Positions 1 through 6,257 of a stretch of 6,335 nt of DNA are shown here, piece after piece. How positions within the stretch are numbered: the first letter of the stretch is position 1; each line of letters starts with the position of its first letter. This DNA comes from Lentisphaerota bacterium. GTDB taxonomy: Bacteria > Verrucomicrobiota > Lentisphaeria > Oligosphaerales > Oligosphaeraceae. Location: NCBI GenBank assembly GCA_012799755.1, contig JAAZKQ010000187.1, positions 1 through 6,335 on the forward strand, written 5' to 3'. The notes beneath the pieces were generated by a model. It searched no databases. It saw nothing but the letters and a program-made list of their open reading frames with translations, and was not told the origin of the DNA. The position numbers were made by a program, and so were the translations under genes.

Positions 1-2
1 CC

Positions 3-791
3 CTGCCGGTGCCGATGACCGGGCCATTGCGGGTCCTGCATCTGACGGACCCGCACTTGAACAACAAACTAGCTGTGCGACGGCTGGAAAATGCCATCAC
101 CTTGGGCTTGGCTCAGCAGCCCGATTTGGCCCTGTTCACGGGCGATTTTGAGTTTGCCAAGCGTGAAGTTCTAAGCGCCGACGTGCAGGCAGCGCTCTTG
201 CGTCTGGGCACGGCGGTGCCTACCTACGCCTGCCTGGGCAATCACGACTATGCCGACGATGAGTACGGCAGAACCGCGCGCAAGCCCCAGGCGCGCCTGA
301 TAGATACCAAGGCCGCCTTGGCAAAGTGCCGGATCCAGTTGTTGCAGAATCAGCGGCAGGAAACCGTGATCCGTGGTCAGCGCTTGGCGATAGTCGGTTT
401 GGGTGACTGGTGGCGGGGCGATATGAAGGGCAAGAAATGCCTGAAGAAGAGCGGCGACGAGGCTTTGCCGGTGCTGCTCATGTCGCACAATCCCGACACC
501 CACGTTTTCCTGCAACAATTCGCTTGGAATGTGATGTTCAGCGGTCATGCCCACGCCGGACAATTTCGCCTGCCGTTTACCCAGTGCTATCCCTTTGCGC
601 CACTGCATGACCGCAGCTTGGCGCGGCCGGGCCTGCACGCTCTCAAAAGCGGTCGCGTCCTCTGCGAAAGCGCCGGCGTCGGCGCCTACCTCGGCCTGCG
701 CATCAACAGCCCGGCCGATGTGACCGTGCTGGACATCGGCGAAGAGGCAAGCGCCGATGCGTCGTCAGAACCTGTGTCGGCGCAAACCTGA
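3..791 (+). CDS. Metallophosphoesterase, 5' end probably cut by the window edge
   Basis: A calcineurin-like metallophosphoesterase that hydrolyses phosphoester bonds with a two-metal centre. Numbering residues from the GTG at position 9, the metal-binding motifs appear in the usual order: D14-x-H16 (TDPH, usually SDLH), G45-D46, G77-N78-H79-D80, S159-H160-N161, and G179-H180-A181-H182. The order and the W-W-R-G-D stretch near residue 135 resemble the YkuE/YaeI branch, whose members often carry an N-terminal membrane anchor or export signal and act on cell-surface or lipid-linked phosphates. The frame stays open to the left edge, and no ribosome-binding site precedes the GTG at 9 or the ATG at 15. 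The residues before the first motif also look like the usual lead-in strand, so the true start is probably upstream. The C-terminal tail after about residue 245 is rich in Ser, Ala and Glu and probably disordered. The substrate cannot be told. The gene is 64 bp upstream of the kinase and no functional link to it is evident. Confidence 0.5.
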   Translation: MPVPMTGPLRVLHLTDPHLNNKLAVRRLENAITLGLAQQPDLALFTGDFEFAKREVLSADVQAALLRLGTAVPTYACLGNHDYADDEYGRTARKPQARLIDTKAALAKCRIQLLQNQRQETVIRGQRLAIVGLGDWWRGDMKGKKCLKKSGDEALPVLLMSHNPDTHVFLQQFAWNVMFSGHAHAGQFRLPFTQCYPFAPLHDRSLARPGLHALKSGRVLCESAGVGAYLGLRINSPADVTVLDIGEEASADASSEPVSAQT

Positions 792-843
792 ATTAATCTT
801 TTTGTCCATGCATCCCCGTGAAGAGACAACAGTACGAAAAACG

Positions 844-849
844 AAAGGA
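844..849 (+). promoter_or_regulatory. Ribosome-binding site of the KDG kinase
   Basis: AAAGGA lies 6 bases before the ATG at 856. It decides the start in favour of 856 over the longer in-frame ATG at 757, which would overlap the metallophosphoesterase by 35 bp. Confidence 0.5.
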
Positions 850-855
850 CAAGTC

Positions 856-1956
856 ATGTCGGAAAAAACGGTTGTTGGCTTTGGTGAAGTGATGTTGCGT
901 CTGTGTCCGCCCGGCAAGCAGCGTTTTGGTCAGGCGTTGCCTGGTTCTTTGCAGGCGACCTTCGGCGGCGGCGAGGCCAATGTCTGCGTGTCGCTGGCGA
1001 CGCTGGGCATGTCCGCTCGTTACCTGACGGCGTTGCCGGATAATCCGATTGCCCAAGCGTTCATCAGCCAGTTGCGCGGCATCGGCGTGGGCAGCAGCCG
1101 CATCCTGCTCAAAAAAGACGGTCGCATGGGCGTGTATTACGCCGAACACGGCGCCGCCCAGCGCGGTTCCAATGTCATCTACGACCGCGAAGGGTCAGTG
1201 GTTTCCCAGTGCGGCCCTGAAGACTACGATTTTGCGGCCATGCTGGCCGGCGCATCCCATTTGCACGTGACGGGCATTACCCCGGCGCTGAGCGAGAAGG
1301 CGTTTTTGACCACGCTGGAAATCGTCCGCACCGCCCGGAAGCTGGGCATGAGCATCTCCTGCGATCTCAACTACCGCAAGAAGCTATGGAAGTGGCGCCC
1401 GGGCACCAAGCAGCGGGACTTGGCCGGCGAGTGCATGGGGCAGATTGTTCCCGAAGTGGATATCATCATCGGCAATGAAGAGGATGCGGCGGACGTCTTT
1501 GGGCTCAAGGCCGCCGGTAGTGCTATTGAGTCCGGCAGTCTGTCCACGGCAGGCTATGTCCAAGTCGCGCAGAAGCTGGCGGCGCGTTTTCCGAAGGCGA
1601 AGTACATCGGCATTACCCTGCGGGAGAGCTTTTCAGCCGACCACAACAATTGGGGCGCCATGCTCTACGACTGCGAGGCGAAGAAGACCTATTTTGCGCC
1701 GCTGGACATCACCGGCCAGTACAGCCCCTACGAAATCAGAAATATCATTGACCGCTTCGGCGGTGGCGATTCTTTCTGCGCCGGTCTGATTTATGCCTTG
1801 CATCATGACGATTTCAAGGCGCCGCAAACGGCATTGTCCTTTGCCGTCGCTGCCAGTTGCCTGAAGCACTCCATACCAGGCGACTACAACTTCTCCACCC
1901 TCGCCGAAGTGGTTGCGCTCATGGGCGGCAATGCGTCGGGGCGGGTTATGCGCTAA
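856..1956 (+). CDS. kdgK: 2-keto-3-deoxygluconate kinase (PfkB family sugar kinase)
   Basis: A cytoplasmic ribokinase/PfkB-fold kinase of 366 residues, probably phosphorylating 2-keto-3-deoxygluconate (KDG) to KDPG with ATP. The N-terminus has the strand VVGFGEVMLRL (residues 6-16) and the sugar-binding glycine run G37-G38-G39-E40-A41-N42. D170-L-N-Y-R174 followed by LW is a motif common in KDG kinases, and N208-E-E-D-A fits the usual nucleotide-side segment. The C-terminal PfkB signature is D299-R-F-G-G-G-D305, where D305 should be the catalytic base and the glycines the anion hole. The protein is longer than the roughly 310-residue classical KdgK, mainly because of extra residues around 175-200 and 255-295. 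Such long forms are known in Bacteroidetes- and PVC-type bacteria. The start at 856 is set by the AAAGGA site. The aldolase follows after 27 bp, which supports the KDG assignment over fructokinase or ribokinase. The exact sugar acid (gluco or galacto) is not proved. Confidence 0.5.
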   Translation: MSEKTVVGFGEVMLRLCPPGKQRFGQALPGSLQATFGGGEANVCVSLATLGMSARYLTALPDNPIAQAFISQLRGIGVGSSRILLKKDGRMGVYYAEHGAAQRGSNVIYDREGSVVSQCGPEDYDFAAMLAGASHLHVTGITPALSEKAFLTTLEIVRTARKLGMSISCDLNYRKKLWKWRPGTKQRDLAGECMGQIVPEVDIIIGNEEDAADVFGLKAAGSAIESGSLSTAGYVQVAQKLAARFPKAKYIGITLRESFSADHNNWGAMLYDCEAKKTYFAPLDITGQYSPYEIRNIIDRFGGGDSFCAGLIYALHHDDFKAPQTALSFAVAASCLKHSIPGDYNFSTLAEVVALMGGNASGRVMR

Positions 1957-1966
1957 GCAAAGTAGC

Positions 1967-1975
1967 AGGAAGGAA
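1967..1975 (+). promoter_or_regulatory. Ribosome-binding site of the aldolase
   Basis: A purine-rich AGGAAGGAA run, containing two overlapping Shine-Dalgarno-like cores, sits 8 bases before the ATG at 1984, within the 27-bp gap after the kinase stop. The tight spacing supports co-transcription. Confidence 0.5.
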
Positions 1976-1983
1976 GCTGAGAG

Positions 1984-2616
1984 ATGACATTGCTTGACAA
2001 ATATCTGGCCGAATGTCCTGTGATCGCTATTCTGCGTGGCATCAAGCCCGAGGAAATACTGGCCGTCTGCGACGTGCTGGCAGGGGAGGGCATCCGCTTG
2101 ATTGAGGTGCCGCTTAATTCACCTGAGGCGCTCCGCAGCATCGGCCTCGCCGCCGCCCATTATCATGGCGGCAGCCAGCTGCTGATCGGCGCCGGTACGG
2201 TTCTGACGCCGATTGAGGTTGAGCAGGTCGCCCAGGCCGGCGGCAAGTACATCATCTCGCCGAATTGTGACGCTGCGGTGATCCGCCGTACGGTTGAGCT
2301 CGGGCTGGTGTCCATCCCGGGCTTCCTGACGCCGACGGAGGGCTTTGTCGCCGCAGCCGCCGGGGCGCATTACCTCAAGCTCTTTCCGGCGGGGTCCTTC
2401 GGCGTGGGCTACGTCAAGGATATCAAGGCGGTGTTGAAGGCGCCCATCCTGGCTGTCGGCGGCGTCAACAGTGACAATCTTGGCAGCTTCCTTGCGCAAT
2501 GCGCCGGCGCGGGTATCGGCTCAAGTATCTACAAGCCCGGCAAGAGCTTGGAGCAAATACGGCAGGACGCGCGGGCCTTGCTCGCGGCGTTGCCGGCGTC
2601 TCGCAACGCGAAGTGA
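1984..2616 (+). CDS. KDPG/KDPGal aldolase (Eda/DgoA family)
   Basis: A class I aldolase of 210 residues, normal for the family, forming a cytoplasmic trimer in known members. It splits 2-keto-3-deoxy-6-phosphogluconate, or its galactonate epimer, into pyruvate and glyceraldehyde-3-phosphate. Visible motifs are R18 in AILRGI, the catalytic glutamate E41 in IEVPLNSP, G69-A-G-T-V-L near residue 70, I91-S-P-N, and the Schiff-base lysine K132 in HYLKLFPAG. The phosphate site is AVGGV (157-161) and G177-I-G-S-S near the C-terminus. The V-P-L-N-S-P signature, the P-x-I-A-I-L-R-G-I start and the G-I-G-S-x-Y-x-x-G end resemble E. coli DgoA (KDPGal aldolase) more than E. coli Eda, so the preferred epimer is open and no symbol is given. 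It follows the kinase that would make its substrate, and precedes GH5 copy A by 66 bp. Its last ~165 bp are present again, decayed, at 4341-4505. Confidence 0.5.
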   Translation: MTLLDKYLAECPVIAILRGIKPEEILAVCDVLAGEGIRLIEVPLNSPEALRSIGLAAAHYHGGSQLLIGAGTVLTPIEVEQVAQAGGKYIISPNCDAAVIRRTVELGLVSIPGFLTPTEGFVAAAAGAHYLKLFPAGSFGVGYVKDIKAVLKAPILAVGGVNSDNLGSFLAQCAGAGIGSSIYKPGKSLEQIRQDARALLAALPASRNAK

Positions 2617-2668
2617 CGTGCTGCCGCCGTCGTTAGGATTTTTGGCCGACGATTTGCATGGCCCAAAC

Positions 2669-2674
2669 AAGGAG
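2669..2674 (+). promoter_or_regulatory. Ribosome-binding site of GH5 copy A
   Basis: AAGGAG lies 8 bases before the ATG at 2683. In-frame GTG (2674) and ATG (2677) codons overlap or adjoin the site and are too close to use it. The same arrangement occurs before copy B, where only GTG codons and one ATG are present, so the shared ATG is the likely start. Confidence 0.5.
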
Positions 2675-2682
2675 TGATGATA

Positions 2683-4287
2683 ATGCAAAAGCTGCTGATG
2701 TCCATGGCCGGCCTGTTTCTGGCGGTCGCCTGTGTTCAAGCCCAACTATGGCCGAAAGACCCGGCCACTGCCACAGCCTGGCGACTTGATGCCGACAGCC
2801 AGTGGCTACAGGAGGACGGCGCGATGGTGCTGAAGGTATCCGTGCCGCCGGAACGCGCCGCCGGCATGCACGGCGCCAGCATGGGCATTGATCTCAGCCC
2901 TTATCACGGCAAACAGATCGAAGTCAGCTGCATCAGCCGACACGAGAAGCTCAGCAAGCCCAGCAAAGGCTATCTCGGCTTCAAGTTTATGCTGAGCTTC
3001 GTCAGCAACGGCACCCGCCAGTATCCCGGCGGTGGCGGCGGCCTATCGCTGCCGGCGGACTGCGACTGGCGTCGGGTGGGCTTCATCATCAATGTACCTG
3101 AGGATACCAGCGGCGCTCTCTTCAATGTCGGCCTGCAAGAAGGCAGCGGCACGGTTTGGTTTAAGGAACTCGGCATCCGTGAAGTTGACATCTATCCGAC
3201 CGTCGTGGAGTTGCCGGAGGGTTTCCGTTGCGAATACGGCGATACGGTCACCAAGTTGCCCATTTTGCGTGGCTGCATGAGTCCCGGACTCGCCGAGGGC
3301 GCCAAGGCCGAAGACCTTGAAGAGCTGGCGCGCTGGGGCGCCAATGTCATTCGCTGGCAGCTGAATGCGCCCAAGGAAACTCGCATGGATAAGGAGCGCT
3401 ACCGGGCCGTCTTTCGCCGGCACATGAAAAACCTTGATGAGCATATTCCCTTGCTCACGCGCCTGGGCTTGAACGTGATCGTTGATATGCACTGCCCGCC
3501 TGGCGGCCGCTACCGTGACGGCATCGTCGGCACCGCAGGCACCCTCGCCGGCAATGTCGCTGTCAACGAAAGCAATTGCATCATTTTCTTTGAGAAGGAC
3601 TATCTGGAGCTCTTTGTGGACGTTTGGCGGGAGTTCGCGCGCCATTACCGCGATGTGGATATCGTGGTGGCCTACGATCTGATTAACGAGCCCACGCAGT
3701 ACAACGAAGTGCCCCACGACTACCTGACTTGCCAGTATCTGGCGGCGCAGGCCATCCGGGAAATTGACCCGGACAAGCCGATCATCATCGCCGCCAATGA
3801 ATGGAGCAATGCCAAGGCATTCACCTATCTCCAGCCGCTGCCCTTGAAGAACCTCATCTACCAGGGGCACCTGTATGATCCCGGCGAATTCACCCATCAG
3901 GGCGTCGGTCCCGGCAATATGGAAAAGGTGCTCCGCGGCGAACTCAAGACCTACCCCGGCGAATTCGGCGGCCACTATTATGACCGGGAGACCCTCCGCA
4001 AGATTCTCCAGCCCATCCGTGATTTCCAGCTTAAGTACGGCGCCAGAATCTACATGGGCGAATTCTCCGCCATACGCTTTGCGCCGGGTGCCGCACAATA
4101 CATCGAAGACGCTATTTCACTCTTTGAAGAATATGGCTGGGATTGGAGCTATCACGCTTTCCGCGAATGGCACAACTGGAGCGTTGAATACGACGAGAAT
4201 CCACGCAATAACGAGCCCGCCACCAGTGACACCGAACGCAAGAAAATCCTCCTCAAATACTTCTCGCGCAACCAAAAACGCCCCTGA
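2683..4287 (+). CDS. Secreted glycoside hydrolase, GH5-like (cellulase fold), copy A
   Basis: A 534-residue exported enzyme that probably cuts beta-linked polysaccharide by a retaining mechanism. Residues 1-20 form a signal peptide ending V-Q-A before Q21; C17 also gives a weak lipobox-like A-V-A-C. Residues ~25-170 look like a beta-sandwich carbohydrate-binding domain (strands ending in SGTVWFKELGIREV), an inference from pattern only. The catalytic (beta/alpha)8 barrel spans ~185-530. GH5/clan A residues are R224 (NVIRW), D268-M-H270, N335-E336-P337 with E336 as acid/base, H396 and Y398 (GHLY), and E460 in Y-M-G-E-F as nucleophile, then W486/W488. The substrate (glucan, mannan, xyloglucan or other) cannot be read from sequence, and a GH5 subfamily is not assigned. 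It lies 66 bp after the aldolase with no obvious terminator between, so it is probably in the same operon. Copy B is ~88% identical; differences include C271 in DMHC and the loop 421-435. Confidence 0.5.
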   Translation: MQKLLMSMAGLFLAVACVQAQLWPKDPATATAWRLDADSQWLQEDGAMVLKVSVPPERAAGMHGASMGIDLSPYHGKQIEVSCISRHEKLSKPSKGYLGFKFMLSFVSNGTRQYPGGGGGLSLPADCDWRRVGFIINVPEDTSGALFNVGLQEGSGTVWFKELGIREVDIYPTVVELPEGFRCEYGDTVTKLPILRGCMSPGLAEGAKAEDLEELARWGANVIRWQLNAPKETRMDKERYRAVFRRHMKNLDEHIPLLTRLGLNVIVDMHCPPGGRYRDGIVGTAGTLAGNVAVNESNCIIFFEKDYLELFVDVWREFARHYRDVDIVVAYDLINEPTQYNEVPHDYLTCQYLAAQAIREIDPDKPIIIAANEWSNAKAFTYLQPLPLKNLIYQGHLYDPGEFTHQGVGPGNMEKVLRGELKTYPGEFGGHYYDRETLRKILQPIRDFQLKYGARIYMGEFSAIRFAPGAAQYIEDAISLFEEYGWDWSYHAFREWHNWSVEYDENPRNNEPATSDTERKKILLKYFSRNQKRP

Positions 4288-4340
4288 GGAGAAAATGCAG
4301 ATCATCTGGCGGGGAAACCTTAAGCCGGCGGCAGGTACTT

Positions 4341-4505
4341 TCAGTCGGCCGGGACAACAGTGACGATGTCGGCTGCTTCCTCTCACGCAATGCGCGGCGC
4401 GGGTGGCGGCTCAAGTAGCGACAAGCCCGGCAAGAGCCTGGAGTCAATGCGGCAGGACGCGCGGACGTTGCTTGTGGTATGGCGGAGTTTCGCGATGTCG
4501 GCTGA
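4341..4505 (+). pseudogene. Decayed 3' remnant of the aldolase gene
   Basis: This stretch aligns with 2452-2616 of the intact aldolase. In one frame it still reads GAGGGSSSDKPGKSLE, against GAGIGSSIYKPGKSLE in the real protein, followed by RQDAR and LL in both. It has lost coding ability: about 2 bases are inserted near 4380-4385 and one C is lost near 4395-4400 relative to the original, so the frame shifts inside the fragment, and no start region or catalytic half exists. The original stop position corresponds to TGA at 4503-4505. It is a by-product of the tandem duplication and should not be annotated as a gene. A GTG-started open frame at 4360-4560 crosses it, but much of that frame is only the fossil. 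Confidence 0.5.
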
Positions 4506-4548
4506 CGACACGCTACTATTGTTGGCCGACGATTTGCACAGTCCAAGC

Positions 4549-4554
4549 AAGGAG
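4549..4554 (+). promoter_or_regulatory. Ribosome-binding site of GH5 copy B
   Basis: AAGGAG lies 8 bases before the ATG at 4563, the same placement as in copy A. The in-frame GTGs at 4554 and 4557 are too close to the site to be preferred. Confidence 0.5.
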
Positions 4555-4562
4555 TGGTGACA

Positions 4563-6173
4563 ATGCAAAAGCTGCTGGTGTCCATGGCCGGCCTGTTTCT
4601 GGCGGCCGCCTCTGTCCAAGCCCAACTATGGCCAAAAGATCCGACTACTACCACAGCTTGGCGACTCGATGCCGATAGTCAGTGGCTGCAAGAGGACGGC
4701 GCGATGGTGCTGAAGGTATCCGTGCCGCCGGAACGTGCCGCCGGCATGCATGGCGCCAGCATGAAGATAGATCTTAGCCCCTATTACGGCAAACAGATCG
4801 AGGTCAGCTGCCTCAGTCGGCACGAGAAGCTCAGCAAACCCAGCAGGGGCTACCTCGGCTTCAAGTTCATGCTGAGCTTTCTCAGCAAGGGCAGCCGCCA
4901 GTATCCCGCCGGTGGCGGCGGCCTATCGCTGCCGGCGGACAGCGACTGGCGCCGAGTGTCCTTCATCGTCTACAATGTACCCAAAGATGCGAGCGAGGGC
5001 CTCTTCAATCTCGGCCTGCAGGCGGGTAGCGGCACGGCTTGGTTCAAGGAACTCAGTATCCGCGAAGTCGCTGTCTACCCGACTGTCGTGGAATTGCCGG
5101 AGGGTTTCCGCTGCGAATACGACGACACGGTTACCAAGCTGCCCATTCTGCGCGGCTGTATGAGCCCGGGGTTCGGCAAGAAGGGCGCCAAGGCCGAAGA
5201 CCTTGAGGAGCTGGCACGCTGGGGCGCGAACGTCATCCGCTGGCAACTGGACACACCAAAGGAGGTCTGCCGGGACAAGGAACGCTACCGGGCCATCTTC
5301 CGCCGGCACATGAAAAACCTTGACGAGCATATTCCGCTGCTCACGCGCCTGGGCCTGAACGTGATCATTGATATGCACCGCCCACCCGGCGGCCGTTATC
5401 GCGACGGTATCGCCGGTACTGCCGGCGCTCTCGCCGGTAATGTCGCCGTCAACGAAAGAAACTGTGTCATCTTCTTCGAAAAGGACTATCTGGATCTCTT
5501 TGTGGATACTTGGCGGGAGCTCGCGCGGCATTACCGCGATGTGGACATCGTGGTGGCCTACGATCTGATCAACGAACCCACGCAGTACAACGAAGTGCCC
5601 CACGACTACCTGACCTGCCAGTATCTGGCGGCGCAGGCCATCCGGGAAATTGACCCGGACAAGCCGATCATCATCGCCGCCAATGAATGGAGCAATCCCA
5701 AGGCCTTCGCCTATCTCCAACCGCTGCCCTTGAAAAACCTCATCTACCAGGGACACATGTATGAACCCGGCGAATACACTCATCAGGGCGTTGGCGCCGG
5801 CAATATGGAAAAAGTGCTCCGCGGCGAACTCTTGACTTACCCCGGGAACATTGGCGGCGGGCACTACGACCGGGAGACTCTCCGCAGGCTCCTCCACCTT
5901 ATCCGTGACTTCCAGCTCAAGTACGGCGCCAGAATCTATATAGGCGAATTCTCCGCCATACGCTTTGCGCCGGGCGCCGCGCAATACATCGAAGATGTCA
6001 TCTCGCTCTTCGAAGAATATGGCTGGGATTGGAGCTACCACGCTTTTCGCGAATGGCACAACTGGAGCGTTGAACACGACGAGAATCCACACAATAACCA
6101 GCCTGCAACCAGCGATACTGAACGCAAGAAAATCCTCCTCAAATACTTCTCGCGCAATCAAAAACGCCCATGA
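4563..6173 (+). CDS. Secreted glycoside hydrolase, GH5-like (cellulase fold), copy B
   Basis: A 536-residue paralogue of copy A, intact throughout. The signal peptide (residues 1-20, ending V-Q-A before Q21) has S17 where copy A has C17, so only type I cleavage is expected. Order of parts: beta-sandwich-like N-terminal domain ~25-171, then the barrel ~187-532. Catalytic residues are all retained: R226, H272 in DMH, acid/base E338 in NEP, H398/Y400 in GHMY, nucleophile E462 in Y-I-G-E-F, and W488/W490. It differs from copy A at about 65 positions plus two one-residue insertions (Y138 in VYNVP, and one lysine in the FGKKGAK run near 206). Noticeable changes near the active site are R273 for C271 after DMH, and GNIGGGHYD for GEFGGHYYD around 428-436. 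Full retention of catalytic residues beside a decayed aldolase remnant implies selection to keep both enzymes. Specificity may have drifted; the substrate is unknown. Confidence 0.5.
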   Translation: MQKLLVSMAGLFLAAASVQAQLWPKDPTTTTAWRLDADSQWLQEDGAMVLKVSVPPERAAGMHGASMKIDLSPYYGKQIEVSCLSRHEKLSKPSRGYLGFKFMLSFLSKGSRQYPAGGGGLSLPADSDWRRVSFIVYNVPKDASEGLFNLGLQAGSGTAWFKELSIREVAVYPTVVELPEGFRCEYDDTVTKLPILRGCMSPGFGKKGAKAEDLEELARWGANVIRWQLDTPKEVCRDKERYRAIFRRHMKNLDEHIPLLTRLGLNVIIDMHRPPGGRYRDGIAGTAGALAGNVAVNERNCVIFFEKDYLDLFVDTWRELARHYRDVDIVVAYDLINEPTQYNEVPHDYLTCQYLAAQAIREIDPDKPIIIAANEWSNPKAFAYLQPLPLKNLIYQGHMYEPGEYTHQGVGAGNMEKVLRGELLTYPGNIGGGHYDRETLRRLLHLIRDFQLKYGARIYIGEFSAIRFAPGAAQYIEDVISLFEEYGWDWSYHAFREWHNWSVEHDENPHNNQPATSDTERKKILLKYFSRNQKRP

Positions 6174-6189
6174 TGACGTAGCGGATTGC

Positions 6190-6220
6190 GTGACCGCTTG
6201 CCGCCGCCGTAAGCGGTCAC
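6190..6220 (+). terminator. Perfect 10-bp hairpin after the last gene, possible terminator
   Basis: GTGACCGCTT (6190-6199) and AAGCGGTCAC (6211-6220) are exact inverted complements around an 11-base GC-rich loop, starting 16 bases after the GH5 copy B stop. The position suits an operon-end structure. There is no T-run after it, so it is not a classical intrinsic terminator and may be a Rho-linked or mRNA-stabilising hairpin. Confidence 0.5.
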
Positions 6221-6240
6221 CCGTTGATAACTCTGTTCCT

Positions 6241-6257
6241 GCGGTCATTCTGACCGC
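6241..6257 (+). repeat. Second short inverted repeat sharing the GCGGTCA arm
   Basis: GCGGTCA (6241-6247) and TGACCGC (6251-6257) form a 7-bp stem with a 3-base loop. The arms are the same heptamer found in the hairpin at 6190-6220, so alternative pairings between the two structures are possible. Confidence 0.5.

Larger units (their letters stand above)
2452..4287 (+). repeat. Tandem duplication unit, copy A
   Basis: This first unit contains the last ~165 bp of the intact aldolase gene, the 66-bp leader and all of GH5 copy A. It matches 4341-6173 in the same orientation, with an offset of 1889-1890 in the aldolase part, 1880 at the GH5 start and 1886 at the GH5 stop. The left boundary is approximate: bases 2452-2475 match 4341-4364 at 19 of 24 positions and similarity is uncertain before that. 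The sequence right after the GH5 stop does not clearly match that after copy B. Confidence 0.5.
4341..6173 (+). repeat. Tandem duplication unit, copy B
   Basis: The second unit consists of the aldolase fossil, the leader with a 17-base segment identical to copy A, and GH5 copy B. It is in direct orientation and separated from the end of copy A by about 53 bp (4288-4340), where I see no gene. Two single-codon insertions distinguish its GH5 gene from copy A (near residues 137 and 205). Because this unit has only the 3' fragment of the aldolase, the order intact gene, GH5, fragment, GH5 is what a simple tandem duplication starting inside the aldolase would leave. Confidence 0.5.

Noticed and set aside
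757..855. 33-codon N-terminal extension of the kinase from an ATG at 757
   Set aside because: It overlaps the end of the metallophosphoesterase, lacks a ribosome-binding site, and adds residues unlike a PfkB N-terminus. ATG 856 has AAAGGA at good spacing and starts right before the first strand.
792..855. Possible promoter in the AT-richer gap before the kinase
   Set aside because: The gap is a reasonable place for a promoter, but I could not find a convincing -35/-10 pair at proper spacing, nor a clear operator beyond a short ATGCAT palindrome.
4295..4363. 22-codon mini-ORF just after GH5 copy A, with AGGAG close upstream
   Set aside because: The spacing to the ATG is only 3 bases, the peptide has no recognisable feature, and it runs into the aldolase fossil. 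Likely chance.
4360..4560. 66-codon + strand open frame in the GH5 spacer as a small gene
   Set aside because: It is mainly the frameshifted aldolase remnant plus the GH5 leader, with no ribosome-binding site before its GTG.
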